From positions 20,917,001 to 20,981,000 of the forward strand of contig BSBM01000904.1 in the NCBI GenBank assembly GCA_027924585.1: a DNA stretch of 64,000 nt, written 5' to 3'. The notes beneath the pieces are model-generated. The model saw only the letters and a list, made by a program, of their open reading frames with translations. It did not search any database and was not told the DNA's origin. This DNA is from Larix kaempferi (Eukaryota > Streptophyta > Pinopsida > Pinales > Pinaceae). How positions within the stretch are numbered: the stretch's first letter is position 1; the number at the start of each line of letters is the position of its first letter. A program made the translations under genes and the position numbers. Positions 10,201-19,740 of this stretch are shown here, one piece after another.

Positions 10201-13200
10201 AGAAAGGGTTTTCAAAGAAAAATATTTTGCTGGTCTGCCCTCAGGATTCCGGGAACTCCTGCGCGATAAATTTGAAGAAGATCTGTCTCTCCACACATGG
10301 GGCCAATTCAGAGCTGCTGCAGAAAAAATCTTCTTGCAATATTGTGAAAATAAAAAGCTCGATAAAGACCTCTCCCACTCGGTCTCTTTTCGTGGCGGAA
10401 GGGAAGTCTGCCGGATGTTTGGAATTGAGCCTCCCAAAAAAGCTCACAAACATCACCTCGGCCATAAAACAAAAAAGTATAAAAGAAAGCCTGCTAGCAG
10501 ATGGAAGGAAAAGTATCCTCTAGACCCAAGAAAAGAGCCAGAAAAAAGAAAAATGAAATGCTTCTATTGTGGCAAAGAAGGCCACTCTGCTTCTGAATGC
10601 TACAAACGAAATCAAGATTATCAGAGGAAGCAGAAAGGAACAAGGACTTGGTCTAACAGAGAAAAGGTATTCCCCAAGGTGGAACCTTTTGATGATAATC
10701 TCAGAGGAATACCCAGAAGAGCCCCTCCAAGAAAACACAACTTGATGCATATAGCAGCATCAGAAGAAGAGAACACAGATGAGACCACTGCAACAGAAAA
10801 CAGTGAACCAGAAAACACTGATCTCATGCATGTCCACCAGATGTACAATAATCCTTGTAGATGTGGTGGCAAATGTACTGAATGCCGAGAAGAGCAAGTG
10901 ACTTATGACTCAGATAGTTCTTTGCAATCACATGAACAGGAGTTGTTTGCCGCTTGGACTAAACAAAATACTCGAACAGAGTCTTCCTCTTCCTCAAGCG
11001 ACTCGGAAGCAGTAAATTGTTTCATGGCTGGTACCGACGATGAAGATGAAGAAGATCCTAAAGAGTTGATGAAGAAAGCTATTGCCAGAATGAAAGAAGG
11101 CAGTAAAAAGAATGACTTGGTAAATAGCTTCAACCAGATTTTCTTGGACGACAAGAAAGGCAAAGGAGGACAAAGCTCGAAGCATAAATTCAGGAGAAAA
11201 TATGTCCAAGAAACAGAATCAGAAAAAGAAAGCTCAGGAGAAGAAAAATTCAGATGGTCCTGGAAAGCTGCTAATCTCCCGAGCATGGAAAAAAACGTAT
11301 ACCCTCTCTTGGCTCAAATGCAACAAGAGCCACAAAAGATTGACCTGGCTACCTTACATAAGGAGCATCTAAAGCTGGTACAGGAGGTTAAAGAGCTTAG
11401 GCTCTTGATTGAAGAAATGAAACAACAACCAGAATCATCACGATCAAAGCCTGAACAGTCTGAAGAAGATATGCATTTAATGGTCGCCGTACACCAGCAA
11501 ACTGTGGTCAACTTGCATATCAAAATCCATGAAGATGAAGTCAAGGTACTTGCACTAATTGACTCCGGAGCAGACCTGTGTTTCCTAAAAAGGAAATATG
11601 TTGATCCTCACTACTGGGAACCATGTCGAACTCCAGTGCGGGGATTTGGAGGAAGAAAAGCAATTGAGTATAAAACCAGCTTTGGAAAGGTATGTCTTGG
11701 AAATTTTTATATAAACTGTATCTTTCTGCTGGTTGAAGATGACTTTACTCATGAATGTATTATTGGAACTAGTTTGCTATCTACCACAATTCCCCATGGT
11801 GTCAAGTATAATAGCAGAGGCCAAATTGGTTATCATTTTACTGTTAAAAGAAAAGAAATATTTCTTCCACTAGTGTCATCTGAAGAAAAGACCCACTCTA
11901 TCTGGACCCTAGAAGTAAATTCTGTGAAAGAAAAGATAAAAGAAAAGGGGATCCAGATTAGAGCAATCAAGAAAGCTGAGCACCTATACAGGCTAGAAGA
12001 AGAATTAAAGAATCCTAGTGTACAGCAAAAAATTGAAGAAATAAGAAAAGAATTTGCTGACAAGGTTTGCCATACATCTCCTAATGCATTCTGGCATAGG
12101 AAGCAGTTCTGGGTAAACCTAAAATACAGAGAAGAATTCCAAGGAAACCCTAGCAGAAGTAGAGCCATCCCAATGAATAAGGAATACAGACAACTCTGCA
12201 AAAGGGAAATTGAAGATTTGCTGCACAAAGGACTCATCCAAAGATCAAGAAGTCCATGGTCGTGTGCAGCATTTTATGTCAACAAACATTCAGAGCAGGT
12301 TCGAGGAGTTCCTAGAATGGTCATCAACTACAAACCTCTGAATGATGCATTGGAATGGATACGGTATCCAATTCCAAACAAATCTGATTTGATCAAACGA
12401 ATAGCAGGAGCCAAAATCTTTTCAAAGTTTGATCTCAAGTCTGGCTTTTGGCAAATCGGCATAAAACCAGAAGACCAGTATAAAACAGCCTTCAATGTGC
12501 CTCATGGACAATATGAATGGAAGGTAATGCCATTTGGTCTGAAGAATGCCCCTTCAGAGTTCCAGAGGATTATGGAGTCTGTTCTGGAACCATACATGGA
12601 TTGGCTGATGGTATATATTGATGATATTTTAGTATTTTCAAAATCCATTGAGGAACACATAAAACATCTTAGAACACTATTGCATGTTATACACAAGAAT
12701 GGGTTTGTTCTTTCGGAAAAGAAAATGAAATTGTTCCAAACTGATATTGAATTCTTGGGACAGAGAATTAAACATGGAAAGATAGAAGTTCAGAAGCATG
12801 CCATTGAATTTGCAGAAAAGTTCCCTGATGTAATCACAGATAAAAAACAATTACAGAGATTTCTAGGATGCTTGAACTATGTTGCAGCTTACTATGAAAA
12901 TTGTGCTCAAGACAGAAAGCTGCTTAATAAAAGATTGGGAACAAACCCTCCTCCATGGTCAAAGCAGCACACTGAAGCAGTTCGAAGGATAAAAGAAAAG
13001 GTGAGAACTCTTCCTATCCTTCATGTTATTGATGAAGATCTCATGAAGATCCTTGAGACTGATGCTTCAGAAGAAGGCTGGGGAGCAGTACTGAAGCAGT
13101 GCAGGAACGACTGCAATGGTAAAGATGAAGAAATAGTATGGTTCACTTCAGGAACTTGGAATGATGCACAGAAAAAATACCATACTATTGATAAGGAAAT

Positions 13201-14362
13201 AAAGGCTTGTCTAAATGCAATCCAGAAATTTGAGATTCATCTAATGAATAAGAAATTCTTAATAAGAACAGACAGCCAAGCAATGAAGTTTGTATTGGAG
13301 AATCCAATACGAAACTCTACTGCTAAAGCAAAATTTGCTAGATGGCAAGCATTGTTTTCTCAGTATGAGTTTGAAATTAAGCACATAAAGGGTTCTCAGA
13401 ATTGTATTGCTGATTTTTTAACCAGAGAACATTTGCAGGAAAAATATGGAATCCAGACCCCAAGTTGCATGGTGATTATCACAGAATGGCATGAAGGAAG
13501 CAACACATGCAGATACTTAGATGAACAAATGAGCTGGAGTGACTACGCTAGCCAATGGAAGCCAACCTGGCAGCTTAGGTCTACAGAGGTACTGGATGAA
13601 AATCTGCAGCATCCCAACCTATTAATAAACCTAGTCCCAGAGCATCGACGGTATCCAACGTCAACAGTCACCGTCCCAAACATGGTTTACGGCAGACAAC
13701 TCCGACAGGCCATAGATGCCTCCCATACTCTCCAGACACATTTCCAAGACTTGTGTCTTATCAGTACAGAATCTGCTTTAGGACAAGTCCTTGAACAATA
13801 TTATTGTATTAAACAAATGCGTGGTCTGGCAGCTTGGCCAAGAAATGATGGTACCTTAAGATTCCCCCTCACGGATATCAACTACGGCAGCTACCAGAGG
13901 ATGTGGTGGGATTTCTTAAAAAAGGACAATAGAGACCATGAATACTTTGCCAAAATCAAGTTTGGCCTCCAGCGAGCCCATGTGATCCATGAAATTCCTG
14001 ACTGGATTCATTGTTGGTGGAATGATTTCGGCCTCAGCAAAAGCGGAGTGGACCCTGCAATAATTCAGCACGAACATAGCCAGTACTGTATCCCGTGCTC
14101 CAAGGTGGAAGACATGTATATAAGTGATGTGTGTGATAATACTCATTTACTACATACTTTTATTTCAAATAAATTCCAGTGGCTTGTGAAGACCAAAATT
14201 CAAGTACAAAACAGAAATGGGCAACGCATCATCATCCGGAGCATCTATACAAAAATGTGGGACCCCACTTATCAGCGTCAGTATGGCCATCCATACGACG
14301 ATATGATAGAATGGCCCCAGACTCGTACTGCCTACAGTCTTTTGATTGATGAAAATTGCTAG
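7280..14362 (+). CDS. Pararetroviral polyprotein: movement protein, capsid, protease, RT, RNase H
   Basis: 2,360 residues, no internal stop. The frame is open from 7121 but begins there with GTG, upstream of the primer site, so the first ATG after that site (7280) is the better start. Domains, by residue: 30K-superfamily movement protein core about 110-220 (CLDNRH near 140); Cys motif CPNC...CPNPEC about 350-380; coiled-coil linker; capsid-like region about 850-1000; zinc knuckle CFYCGKEGHSASEC at 1094-1107; aspartic protease DSGAD at 1428; reverse transcriptase about 1625-1820 with YIDDIL at 1779; RNase H about 1925-2050 with TDAS, KEIKA, RTDS and IADFL supplying the acidic residues. The last ~310 residues match nothing I know. 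In this family the protease would cut the product into cell-to-cell movement, capsid and replication proteins. Confidence 0.93.
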   Translation: MDPHIPYDELRNKCFTECSTSSMNDLFPSRDIQWINHGSSEFVNNDPTKPFELPRLSADQIYKDMSMFHFKSRQLFQVREGVSEVTVNNSSAGQTLGLLDPAEVKNYKKKYGKNFVNLGRALIGVEPLVRPGINATALVCCLDNRHNKFMDALIGGVQMPLSNGIQYLDIIPGFNISLNDPWIHKVLEVKIYTSGFDMKPGALNLRIHHSLALRFTNTQNPINQLYPRDQDTAAVLVRSDPRNGSLVPSKISWNQLSFPPEWVVDAPKQPLSQSVTTSDIREDSSSAVISFPPPTTQRGGNLLPRSTSFRTTSSTSSERPISRTSSEKEPFLRRAYLHKEVPVNIPFSVVCPNCQDLVPPKQPKPKESSHKYPCPNPECEPSPLSQYPHESEFMMASSPSNWWEENFKKASTGITEIHKDEISDATSQLDRILSVQKPHLDKSGLGFCPLSSQTKKLLDLPAREMEKGEQYRLQAREHRIQQRMALPPSRMKPCTRKDIKEPSLAQKEIFEIIKFGHAPFDPKDKIMKNLFYWDLYTHPEAEEFWKQTLPPGERRRMSERWHFEMDLRNEWISFYEWRKEFEQTLAMMQSSAKPEDKKPESKGERTQKGHLWKSLQGEEIYTEANFPPFRPIKLEYEDGSAPAAPILLNNEKAEQANWSNLALKGLAIQNIEIQNKMPRSTQVDSLQYTCRKIHDEVQHIRLNTVEHIPVSAQEVRTANDSLKDDLTDSISDLDRNVGEAFSYIAEKVNYTAKTVGRIQAEIAKPKIDASKLSHPGELSIASSLPITLSAPLTPKTSGKEVILMTAESSWNYNKPRKFVPPDLHKEDSGFQESFNPKNFYSWNLDDKNEGEILDMVNKMMICFQAYMSTGRHDHAEAVNVIVSGFNGNLGVWWNTHLPNVQKMEIQTTTKNGEPNIIGALLAAIIAEFCGYSATIAEKHKQILLQLRIKTVSQYHWYHKQWIRRIYKIEFDRAEERVFKEKYFAGLPSGFRELLRDKFEEDLSLHTWGQFRAAAEKIFLQYCENKKLDKDLSHSVSFRGGREVCRMFGIEPPKKAHKHHLGHKTKKYKRKPASRWKEKYPLDPRKEPEKRKMKCFYCGKEGHSASECYKRNQDYQRKQKGTRTWSNREKVFPKVEPFDDNLRGIPRRAPPRKHNLMHIAASEEENTDETTATENSEPENTDLMHVHQMYNNPCRCGGKCTECREEQVTYDSDSSLQSHEQELFAAWTKQNTRTESSSSSSDSEAVNCFMAGTDDEDEEDPKELMKKAIARMKEGSKKNDLVNSFNQIFLDDKKGKGGQSSKHKFRRKYVQETESEKESSGEEKFRWSWKAANLPSMEKNVYPLLAQMQQEPQKIDLATLHKEHLKLVQEVKELRLLIEEMKQQPESSRSKPEQSEEDMHLMVAVHQQTVVNLHIKIHEDEVKVLALIDSGADLCFLKRKYVDPHYWEPCRTPVRGFGGRKAIEYKTSFGKVCLGNFYINCIFLLVEDDFTHECIIGTSLLSTTIPHGVKYNSRGQIGYHFTVKRKEIFLPLVSSEEKTHSIWTLEVNSVKEKIKEKGIQIRAIKKAEHLYRLEEELKNPSVQQKIEEIRKEFADKVCHTSPNAFWHRKQFWVNLKYREEFQGNPSRSRAIPMNKEYRQLCKREIEDLLHKGLIQRSRSPWSCAAFYVNKHSEQVRGVPRMVINYKPLNDALEWIRYPIPNKSDLIKRIAGAKIFSKFDLKSGFWQIGIKPEDQYKTAFNVPHGQYEWKVMPFGLKNAPSEFQRIMESVLEPYMDWLMVYIDDILVFSKSIEEHIKHLRTLLHVIHKNGFVLSEKKMKLFQTDIEFLGQRIKHGKIEVQKHAIEFAEKFPDVITDKKQLQRFLGCLNYVAAYYENCAQDRKLLNKRLGTNPPPWSKQHTEAVRRIKEKVRTLPILHVIDEDLMKILETDASEEGWGAVLKQCRNDCNGKDEEIVWFTSGTWNDAQKKYHTIDKEIKACLNAIQKFEIHLMNKKFLIRTDSQAMKFVLENPIRNSTAKAKFARWQALFSQYEFEIKHIKGSQNCIADFLTREHLQEKYGIQTPSCMVIITEWHEGSNTCRYLDEQMSWSDYASQWKPTWQLRSTEVLDENLQHPNLLINLVPEHRRYPTSTVTVPNMVYGRQLRQAIDASHTLQTHFQDLCLISTESALGQVLEQYYCIKQMRGLAAWPRNDGTLRFPLTDINYGSYQRMWWDFLKKDNRDHEYFAKIKFGLQRAHVIHEIPDWIHCWWNDFGLSKSGVDPAIIQHEHSQYCIPCSKVEDMYISDVCDNTHLLHTFISNKFQWLVKTKIQVQNRNGQRIIIRSIYTKMWDPTYQRQYGHPYDDMIEWPQTRTAYSLLIDENC

Positions 14363-14545
14363 TGTCCTCATCATGAAAGGGTTTTCGTGGGTTCCCTCTT
14401 TCAAAATCTCCACTGTGTAATGTCACTTCTGTCATAAAAGGTTTTCCGTGGGATTCCTTAATAAAAATCTCCACTATGTATTGTCATCGCGATCATAAGT
14501 AGTTTCCGTGATCTCCACTTTGTAATAGCCACGTTCATGATTTGT
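14363..14545 (+). repeat. Three ~61 bp tandem repeats upstream of the viral TATA box
   Basis: Units start at tcat 14371, 14432 and 14493. Each reads tcat(g/a)a(a)agg, then ttt(t)c(c)gtgg, then atctccact and tgta. The third has an internal deletion, and a fourth trace (ttcatga) appears near 14534. They fill the space between the polyprotein stop and the promoter, so they may be enhancer-type repeats. That role is inferred from position only. Confidence 0.75.
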
Positions 14546-14660
14546 CACATGGAGACTCAGGACACTTTCCTGACTTCTGGTGCGGTTTGACCCACATCTC
14601 CGACACAAATCTAACCGGCCATCTTTAAGGACGATTTGATTCGATTTCACGGGACCTACA

Positions 14661-14704
14661 TTGGATCCTCCCAAAGGATCCAAGGCTCTTCCATGTTATA
14701 AATA
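14661..14704 (+). promoter_or_regulatory. Putative pregenomic RNA promoter: inverted repeat plus TATA box
   Basis: TATAAATA is at 14697-14704. Thirteen bases upstream is a perfect 8 bp inverted repeat, TTGGATCC (14661-14668) and GGATCCAA (14676-14683), with a 7-base spacer. Caulimovirids transcribe a terminally redundant RNA from one such promoter after the last ORF, so transcription would start near 14730-14740. An AATAAA occurs at 15600-15605, rather far for the usual polyadenylation signal of the family. Confidence 0.6.
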
Positions 14705-14749
14705 TGAGCCTGCCCTCTTCTTTTGGCATTCGCATCCTTAGAGAGTCTA

Positions 14750-15951
14750 GAATTTGAGTCTGCAAGTGTTTCAGTAGTTGAAGCTTGCAAGGTCTAATAG
14801 GTGTCGAGGCAAGATTGTATGCTCTGCGAGTTGCCAGCACTGGTATAACATCGCACCAGAATATCTTAGCCCGTGTGTCCTAGATAGGTGTCTTTCTGAT
14901 CTGTCTGCGCAGTGCTTCCAGAAGCCTTCGAGTAGGTTCGGCGCTTCGGCCCTTACCCAAAGATAAATGAGCCTGCGTGCATAAGGCAGAGGAATATTAG
15001 AAGTCTGAGAACTATTTGTAATCTGAAAGCTCTGTAATTATTCCGCTGCAATTAATACAAAGGCCTGGGTACCATTCCCAGTTTCGAATTTGTGCATTTC
15101 TGGTTTGTCTAAGCCGTATCACCCATTAGCCCGGGGCTGGAATTCCTTGCTATCTCATAAGATTCATTGTTCTGGTCGTGAATAGCAGTAAGTCACAAAG
15201 TAAGTCTCGAGGGAGCAGCAGTGCATGTTCGGCAAGTTAAGGAGCGATCGAAGAAAGATAGCAGGCGTGTGAGTTTCAGTCATTCAAGCCAGGAAAAGCA
15301 AGCCCGACGCTGGAAGTTGCTCCAGTCTACCAGGTGTAGAGGCCCCTGCGTACAATTGAGTGAACGCGTTCTCCCTCTCCCTCTTGAAGTTGACGGTGGA
15401 GACCTGTGTGGAGTCTACGGTGGTATATGATTTCTGCAGGCGTGTTGAGAGTTACTTGGAATCTCTGCCAGGCATGTGACATTCTGTGCCCCCCTCTTTC
15501 TTGTGCTCTGCCAAGATTAATTGTTCCATGCCAAAACTTGAACGTTCTGCAGCCTGCTAGCTAGTCTATCATCCATCTCTGCATAGGCTACCCTCTGCAA
15601 ATAAATTGAACACCAGAAGCGTTTCACCTTTGGTCTGCAAAACCCAACGCACTGCTCCCTCTCCATATGTGTGAAGTCTCTCCGTTGGAGTGAAGAATCT
15701 CTGCTTCTTATCATTCTTCTTTTCTGAGATGCACCAGCATGTAATCTACTGGTTAAATCCATTGAAGATTCATGGTGAATTCTGGTGAATAATGTTGTAC
15801 AAACCCTAATCCGTGAGTGCATATTGCACTCACTCTAAGTTCTCTTCCCATCGTACTGCACTGAGACTGTTGTGTGGAGACTATCACGGGGAGTAAATGT
15901 GATCTGGAGATGCGTACTGGACTGCATGTAGTGAATGCCCTCATTTGCATA
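14750..15951 (+). other. Probable viral leader start, then unassigned sequence
   Basis: If the promoter call is right, the region just after 14735 is the 5' end of the viral RNA leader, which in this family is long, structured and full of short ORFs. I see only short frames here. No second primer site is present, so the right end of the viral insertion is undefined. Confidence 0.35.
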
Positions 15952-15959
15952 CTTGCAGC

Positions 15960-17226
15960 CAGGCCTGGAATTTCAAACCTACTTTACCTGTCAAACTGAA
16001 ATTTGATGACAGTTTTGGATTTTTCATGCCTTTCCTTTTACGTTTTATGCAAATTTAGAACTGTTAAATAATTAAAAAAAACATAAATGTATGGATAAGA
16101 ACGAAATATAATATATGGATGAGAAATTTGTTTGTCCCCGTGTCTTCTACATAAATAAGTAGAAATGAGTAATTTAAAGAGTAATTTTTTTTTATGAAAC
16201 TTTAGAAATAGCTAACAACGATTTGGTATGTATATTTCATATCCTGTAAACCCAATATTTGTTGGTGTATATTGACAAAAAGTAATATTTTTATTGGATT
16301 ACAAATAATAGAGATCGAGATTGGATAATCAAATAGCTTTGACCAAATTTTAAGCGATTTAAAAGAATTTGCTCGGAGAATTTCAATAGAACCAGTTAAT
16401 TAATTAATACTCCAACTAGAACCATCGTTGCTTAGAACAAGGGATTCCTCATATAGTGTAACCAAAATCGAATCACATGATAATGGGAATATCTCAAACT
16501 TCAAATGCTTTTAGCTGTTGGAATTGTGAGGGGTTCTGGAATGGCTTCGAATGCTTACCTGCTTATGCTTGGTGGCAATGGGTAGAACTTGAACGTCCTC
16601 CATTAGAACCGAAACAACAGAACCCTCTTCCACTGGATTCCAACCTCCGGGTCCCATGCAGCGTGCTTCTCCAACTTCTAGCCTCAGTGCCCAAACTTTG
16701 AACCTGTTATCTCCAGGAAACTACAACGAAAACCCTATTGTTAAAACACAACCAATTGGCCCCAATAAAGAGAAACAAGAATTTGAGATAGGATTTGGTT
16801 GGCCCTTTGATCCCAAGCAGACATGTCTCACCAGGCGAGAAATAGATGAGACACTAACATTACATACTGGCCTGCATTACAATCTTCAAACCATCACTAA
16901 CAACCAAAATGGGAGGAGAATGTAAGAATAGTTATAATATGTATCAAATAGTTAATGGTATATAGTGATGGACATAATAATTAGTATAGGCTACAATGTA
17001 TAGCCTACACCCTCAAACTAGTATAGGCTACAACCTACACCTTACACCCTCAAACACGTATTATAATTTATGATGGCATATACAAAATGGTAAACGTCAA
17101 ATCTATGGTTTAGATTTTTTCATGCCCATCACAATTGACGTTTCAATTATAACAAATTTATAATTAAGTGTCAAATACGTTCCAATAAATAAAAAACGTT
17201 CTACAAACCGTCAAATTCCAGGCCTG
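15960..17226. mobile_element. hAT-type DNA transposon, non-autonomous, 1,267 bp
   Basis: Perfect 14 bp terminal inverted repeats, CAGGCCTGGAATTT (15960-15973) and AAATTCCAGGCCTG (17213-17226), are flanked by an identical 8 bp direct repeat CTTGCAGC (15952-15959 and 17227-17234). An 8 bp duplication with termini starting CAG is diagnostic of the hAT superfamily. Short ACGT-containing motifs recur near the right end (about 17093, 17138, 17177, 17197) and one near the left (about 16038), like the subterminal transposase sites of hAT elements. Inside is a small hairpin, TAGGCTA/TAGCCTA at 16987-17007. There is no transposase frame, so it would need one in trans. Confidence 0.9.
16477..16925 (+). 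other. Unidentified coding-like segment inside the hAT element
   Basis: Two overlapping open frames lie here: 16477-16701 (74 codons, Trp- and Pro-rich) and 16656-16925 (89 codons, with FEIGFGWPFDPKQTCLTRRE). The second starts at a real ATG and is less AT-rich than the rest of the element. I do not recognise either product. Options are a captured host gene fragment, a degenerated transposase part, or chance. Confidence 0.25.
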
Positions 17227-17234
17227 CTTGCAGC

Positions 17235-18876
17235 ATTTAGTTCTCCGTTGAAACGGAGCTGAGTAGATTCCTTTCATTTGGAAATGAAATGGTGGAGAAT
17301 TTAGTTTGTAAACATTAGAGAGGATTCCCCGTACAAGTCACTAGAGCATGTATTCACCACATTTGAACGTACTGTCAAGGCTCTACCAACGAGCATCCAA
17401 CAAGTTCACACACATCGACAAAACGGTTGACACTTCAACTCGTGACTAAGTTGGGAGTCGATCGTGAGCACCATTCTCCCTCATAAAGTGCTGCATGACT
17501 GACACCTTGCAAGCTGCATGTTGTTATATCTCTACATGTTGGAGATTTGAGCATATCCTGCTGCATATTGCGTGAAGGAGATCCGATAATGCATTGAGCA
17601 TTGTTTTGAATATACTATAGAGTGCTACCTGCATGTGAGAGGTTGTTGCACTAGATACCATCTATGCATGTGAAACGATTTCCCTTCCACCAGAACTGTG
17701 GAACTATCCACTAGAGAACACTGCTGGTGTCGCTGCGTTGAATGCTGGTGATGTTAGTGATGCGACTTCACATATCTGTGTGGTGGTACTCTGTTAAAGG
17801 CTGATGCATGATAGTGTATCTCTACATTGAAGACCTAAGTGCATGATCCTCCCTTGAGATTCATTCTCTCACTTGAAGAAGTGCATTCTCTCACCTTCTG
17901 AGCTGCTACTTGCGTGGAGAACACCTACGTTGGAGTTGTTATGCCTTATTGAAACGCCAACTGCGTGGTTGAGTGTTCCTCTTGAGATTAGTGGAGGCCT
18001 TTGCGTGGAAAGATGATGATGCAATCGCTCTCTTCTACTTGAATACTTGAAATTAGGAAGGCAGATTGTCCTGGAAAGGAAACAACAACAACAGTGGAAG
18101 GTATTGTTTGTTAAAGCGTTGACACTAGTGGGCATGAAAAAGTGCAGCCCCATTGCCTATGGTGTGTTGATATTGCTAAGGATTACTAGTGCATTGGTAT
18201 ATGCATCCAAGATGGCATGTCTTATTCATATAGTGACTAATTGCAGATCATTTGGTGACTACATTTTGTTGCAAAGAGTGCGTTTACTGTAGTGTAGCCT
18301 GCATATTCGAAGAGGCTGTCTTATAAACTGTTGCATAGACTACCTTGTAATTTTTTGTATTAAAATCTGGTTAAGGAGCTTGTTGTTGCAGAAATACAAT
18401 ACTGTAGAGTCTGCAGAAAGAAAATCTTATTGAACTGATGGCGCAGACATAGGCCTTTTTTTGTTTTCCTAAACACCACTAAATTACAGAAATTGTGAAG
18501 AAAATTGCACCTGGTTGATAGTACTCAACTTGCATAGAAGATTCATTTTGGTGTGACTGCTTGAAGGATCCAAGCAAGTTTGCAGCTTGTCCAAAAGAAG
18601 AAGATTGCAGAAGCAAATCATCAACTCAGGTATAGCAGATTCTTTAATTCAACATTTAGGAGTATTACTTACAAATTGTTTTTGTAAGTTTTCATGTGTC
18701 TTTTTTATACTTGCTCGTGTTTTGTAAGTATCAAATTGAAGAGTTGAATTACATTGTATGTGGGTGCATTTTCGACTGAGACCGACACCCCTCACCTTTT
18801 TAATTTTGAATATGTTGAGTCTTATTTGTAAATAGTGGAATTGCAAGAAGCTCTTTTGTATTTGAGTGAGTTTTCG
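17235..18876 (+). other. Unassigned sequence upstream of the gag-like pseudogene
   Basis: The stretch is rich in TGCA/CTGCAT strings and lacks long reading frames, as in a retroelement leader. Before the hAT insertion it joined directly to 15951. I find no primer-binding site or LTR edge. Confidence 0.25.
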
Positions 18877-19740
18877 ATGGCGAGATTAAATGGCCTTGTA
18901 GAGTTACTGAACACTCTACTATTTTCCTCTGTCGACAACACTGTCATGATCGACAAGAGCACTCTCACTCACATCAGAAATTGAGTAAAAGATTCACAAG
19001 ACACTCTTGATTTCCTACAACTTGAGTTGCAGCTTCAACAAGAAGAAAGACATTATGAACCTGTTCATGTTCTGAAGAATCCCCTTCATGATTCTATTCA
19101 GCATCCTACACAGATTGATGCCACTTCAGAAACACATGAGAAAATTAGTGGCACACCACTAGAAGTGAAAGAAAATGAAGATGAAAACATGCATGCAGAG
19201 GTTTTGCTTGTTCCTTCCAAGCCCATCATCAGACCTTGGGAAGAGATCAGCCATAACAAGCACAAAATAGGTCTTGGATACGACAAGGAAGTGACAGTTC
19301 ACATTCCCGATTTCTCCAAGCCTATCGAGTTTCAGAGTGATGGATTTCTCAACAAGAGTTCATCTTCATCCACATCAGTTCAGAGTTCAACATGCCAACA
19401 TTGTGATCGAGTTGGCCACATGAAAGATCATTGTTTTGATCTTCACCCTTATAAGCAATGTGGAAAACATACGCACTCATCAGACATATGCTTCCGTTTG
19501 AAGAAACGTGTAAGAGAGAAGATTCATTACGGGTGGATCGCTTCTTGGCAATGGTCATCAACATCTAAGAAGATTTATAAGTCATACCTGAGAGTTCATT
19601 CACGAGTATTGACACATCTTGTAGTTGAGACATTTTTTTCTCCTCGCTTTGTACCTGATAGGGGGGAACATGATGTTATGCGTCAAGTTTCGAAGCCTCC
19701 ATCTAAAAACAAGCAGCTATGGCACTCTACAAGTAAGTGA
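18877..19740 (+). pseudogene. Retroelement gag-like protein with zinc knuckle, one stop
   Basis: From ATG 18877 the frame runs to 19740 (287 codons) with one internal TGA at 18982-18984. It contains IGLGYDKE near residue 131, HIPDFSKPIEF, a Ser-rich linker, and a knuckle CQHCDRVGHMKDHC at about residue 173 (C-x2-C-x4-H-x4-C), followed by a second Cys/His cluster CGKHTHSSDIC. CCHC knuckles bind nucleic acid in Gag proteins, so this is probably the nucleocapsid end of a retroelement Gag. No protease or polymerase follows in frame. A purine-rich tract at 19890-19900 suggests the element ends soon after. Family unknown to me. Confidence 0.5.

Larger units (their letters stand above)
7200..14760 (+). 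mobile_element. Endogenous caulimovirid (petuvirus-like pararetrovirus), approximate extent
   Basis: Elements occur in the order of a caulimovirid genome: a tRNA-Met primer site (7226-7237), a single polyprotein gene (7280-14362), then repeats and a TATA box (14371-14704) where the pregenomic RNA promoter would sit. There are no LTRs and no integrase domain, and the polyprotein starts with a 30K-type movement protein core, which separates it from Ty3 retrotransposons. From primer site to TATA box is about 7.5 kb, close to a whole caulimovirid genome. One polyprotein ORF resembles Petuvirus organisation. Both junctions are undefined. Endogenous copies are thought to arise by illegitimate integration in the nucleus. 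Whether this copy is expressed cannot be told from sequence. Confidence 0.85.

Noticed and set aside
7200-14760. Calling the viral locus a Ty3 retrotransposon
   Set aside because: No LTRs and no integrase, and a 30K-type movement protein core is present.
15221-15430. 69-codon ORF as a viral leader protein
   Set aside because: No similarity that I recognise, and short ORFs are expected by chance in such leaders.
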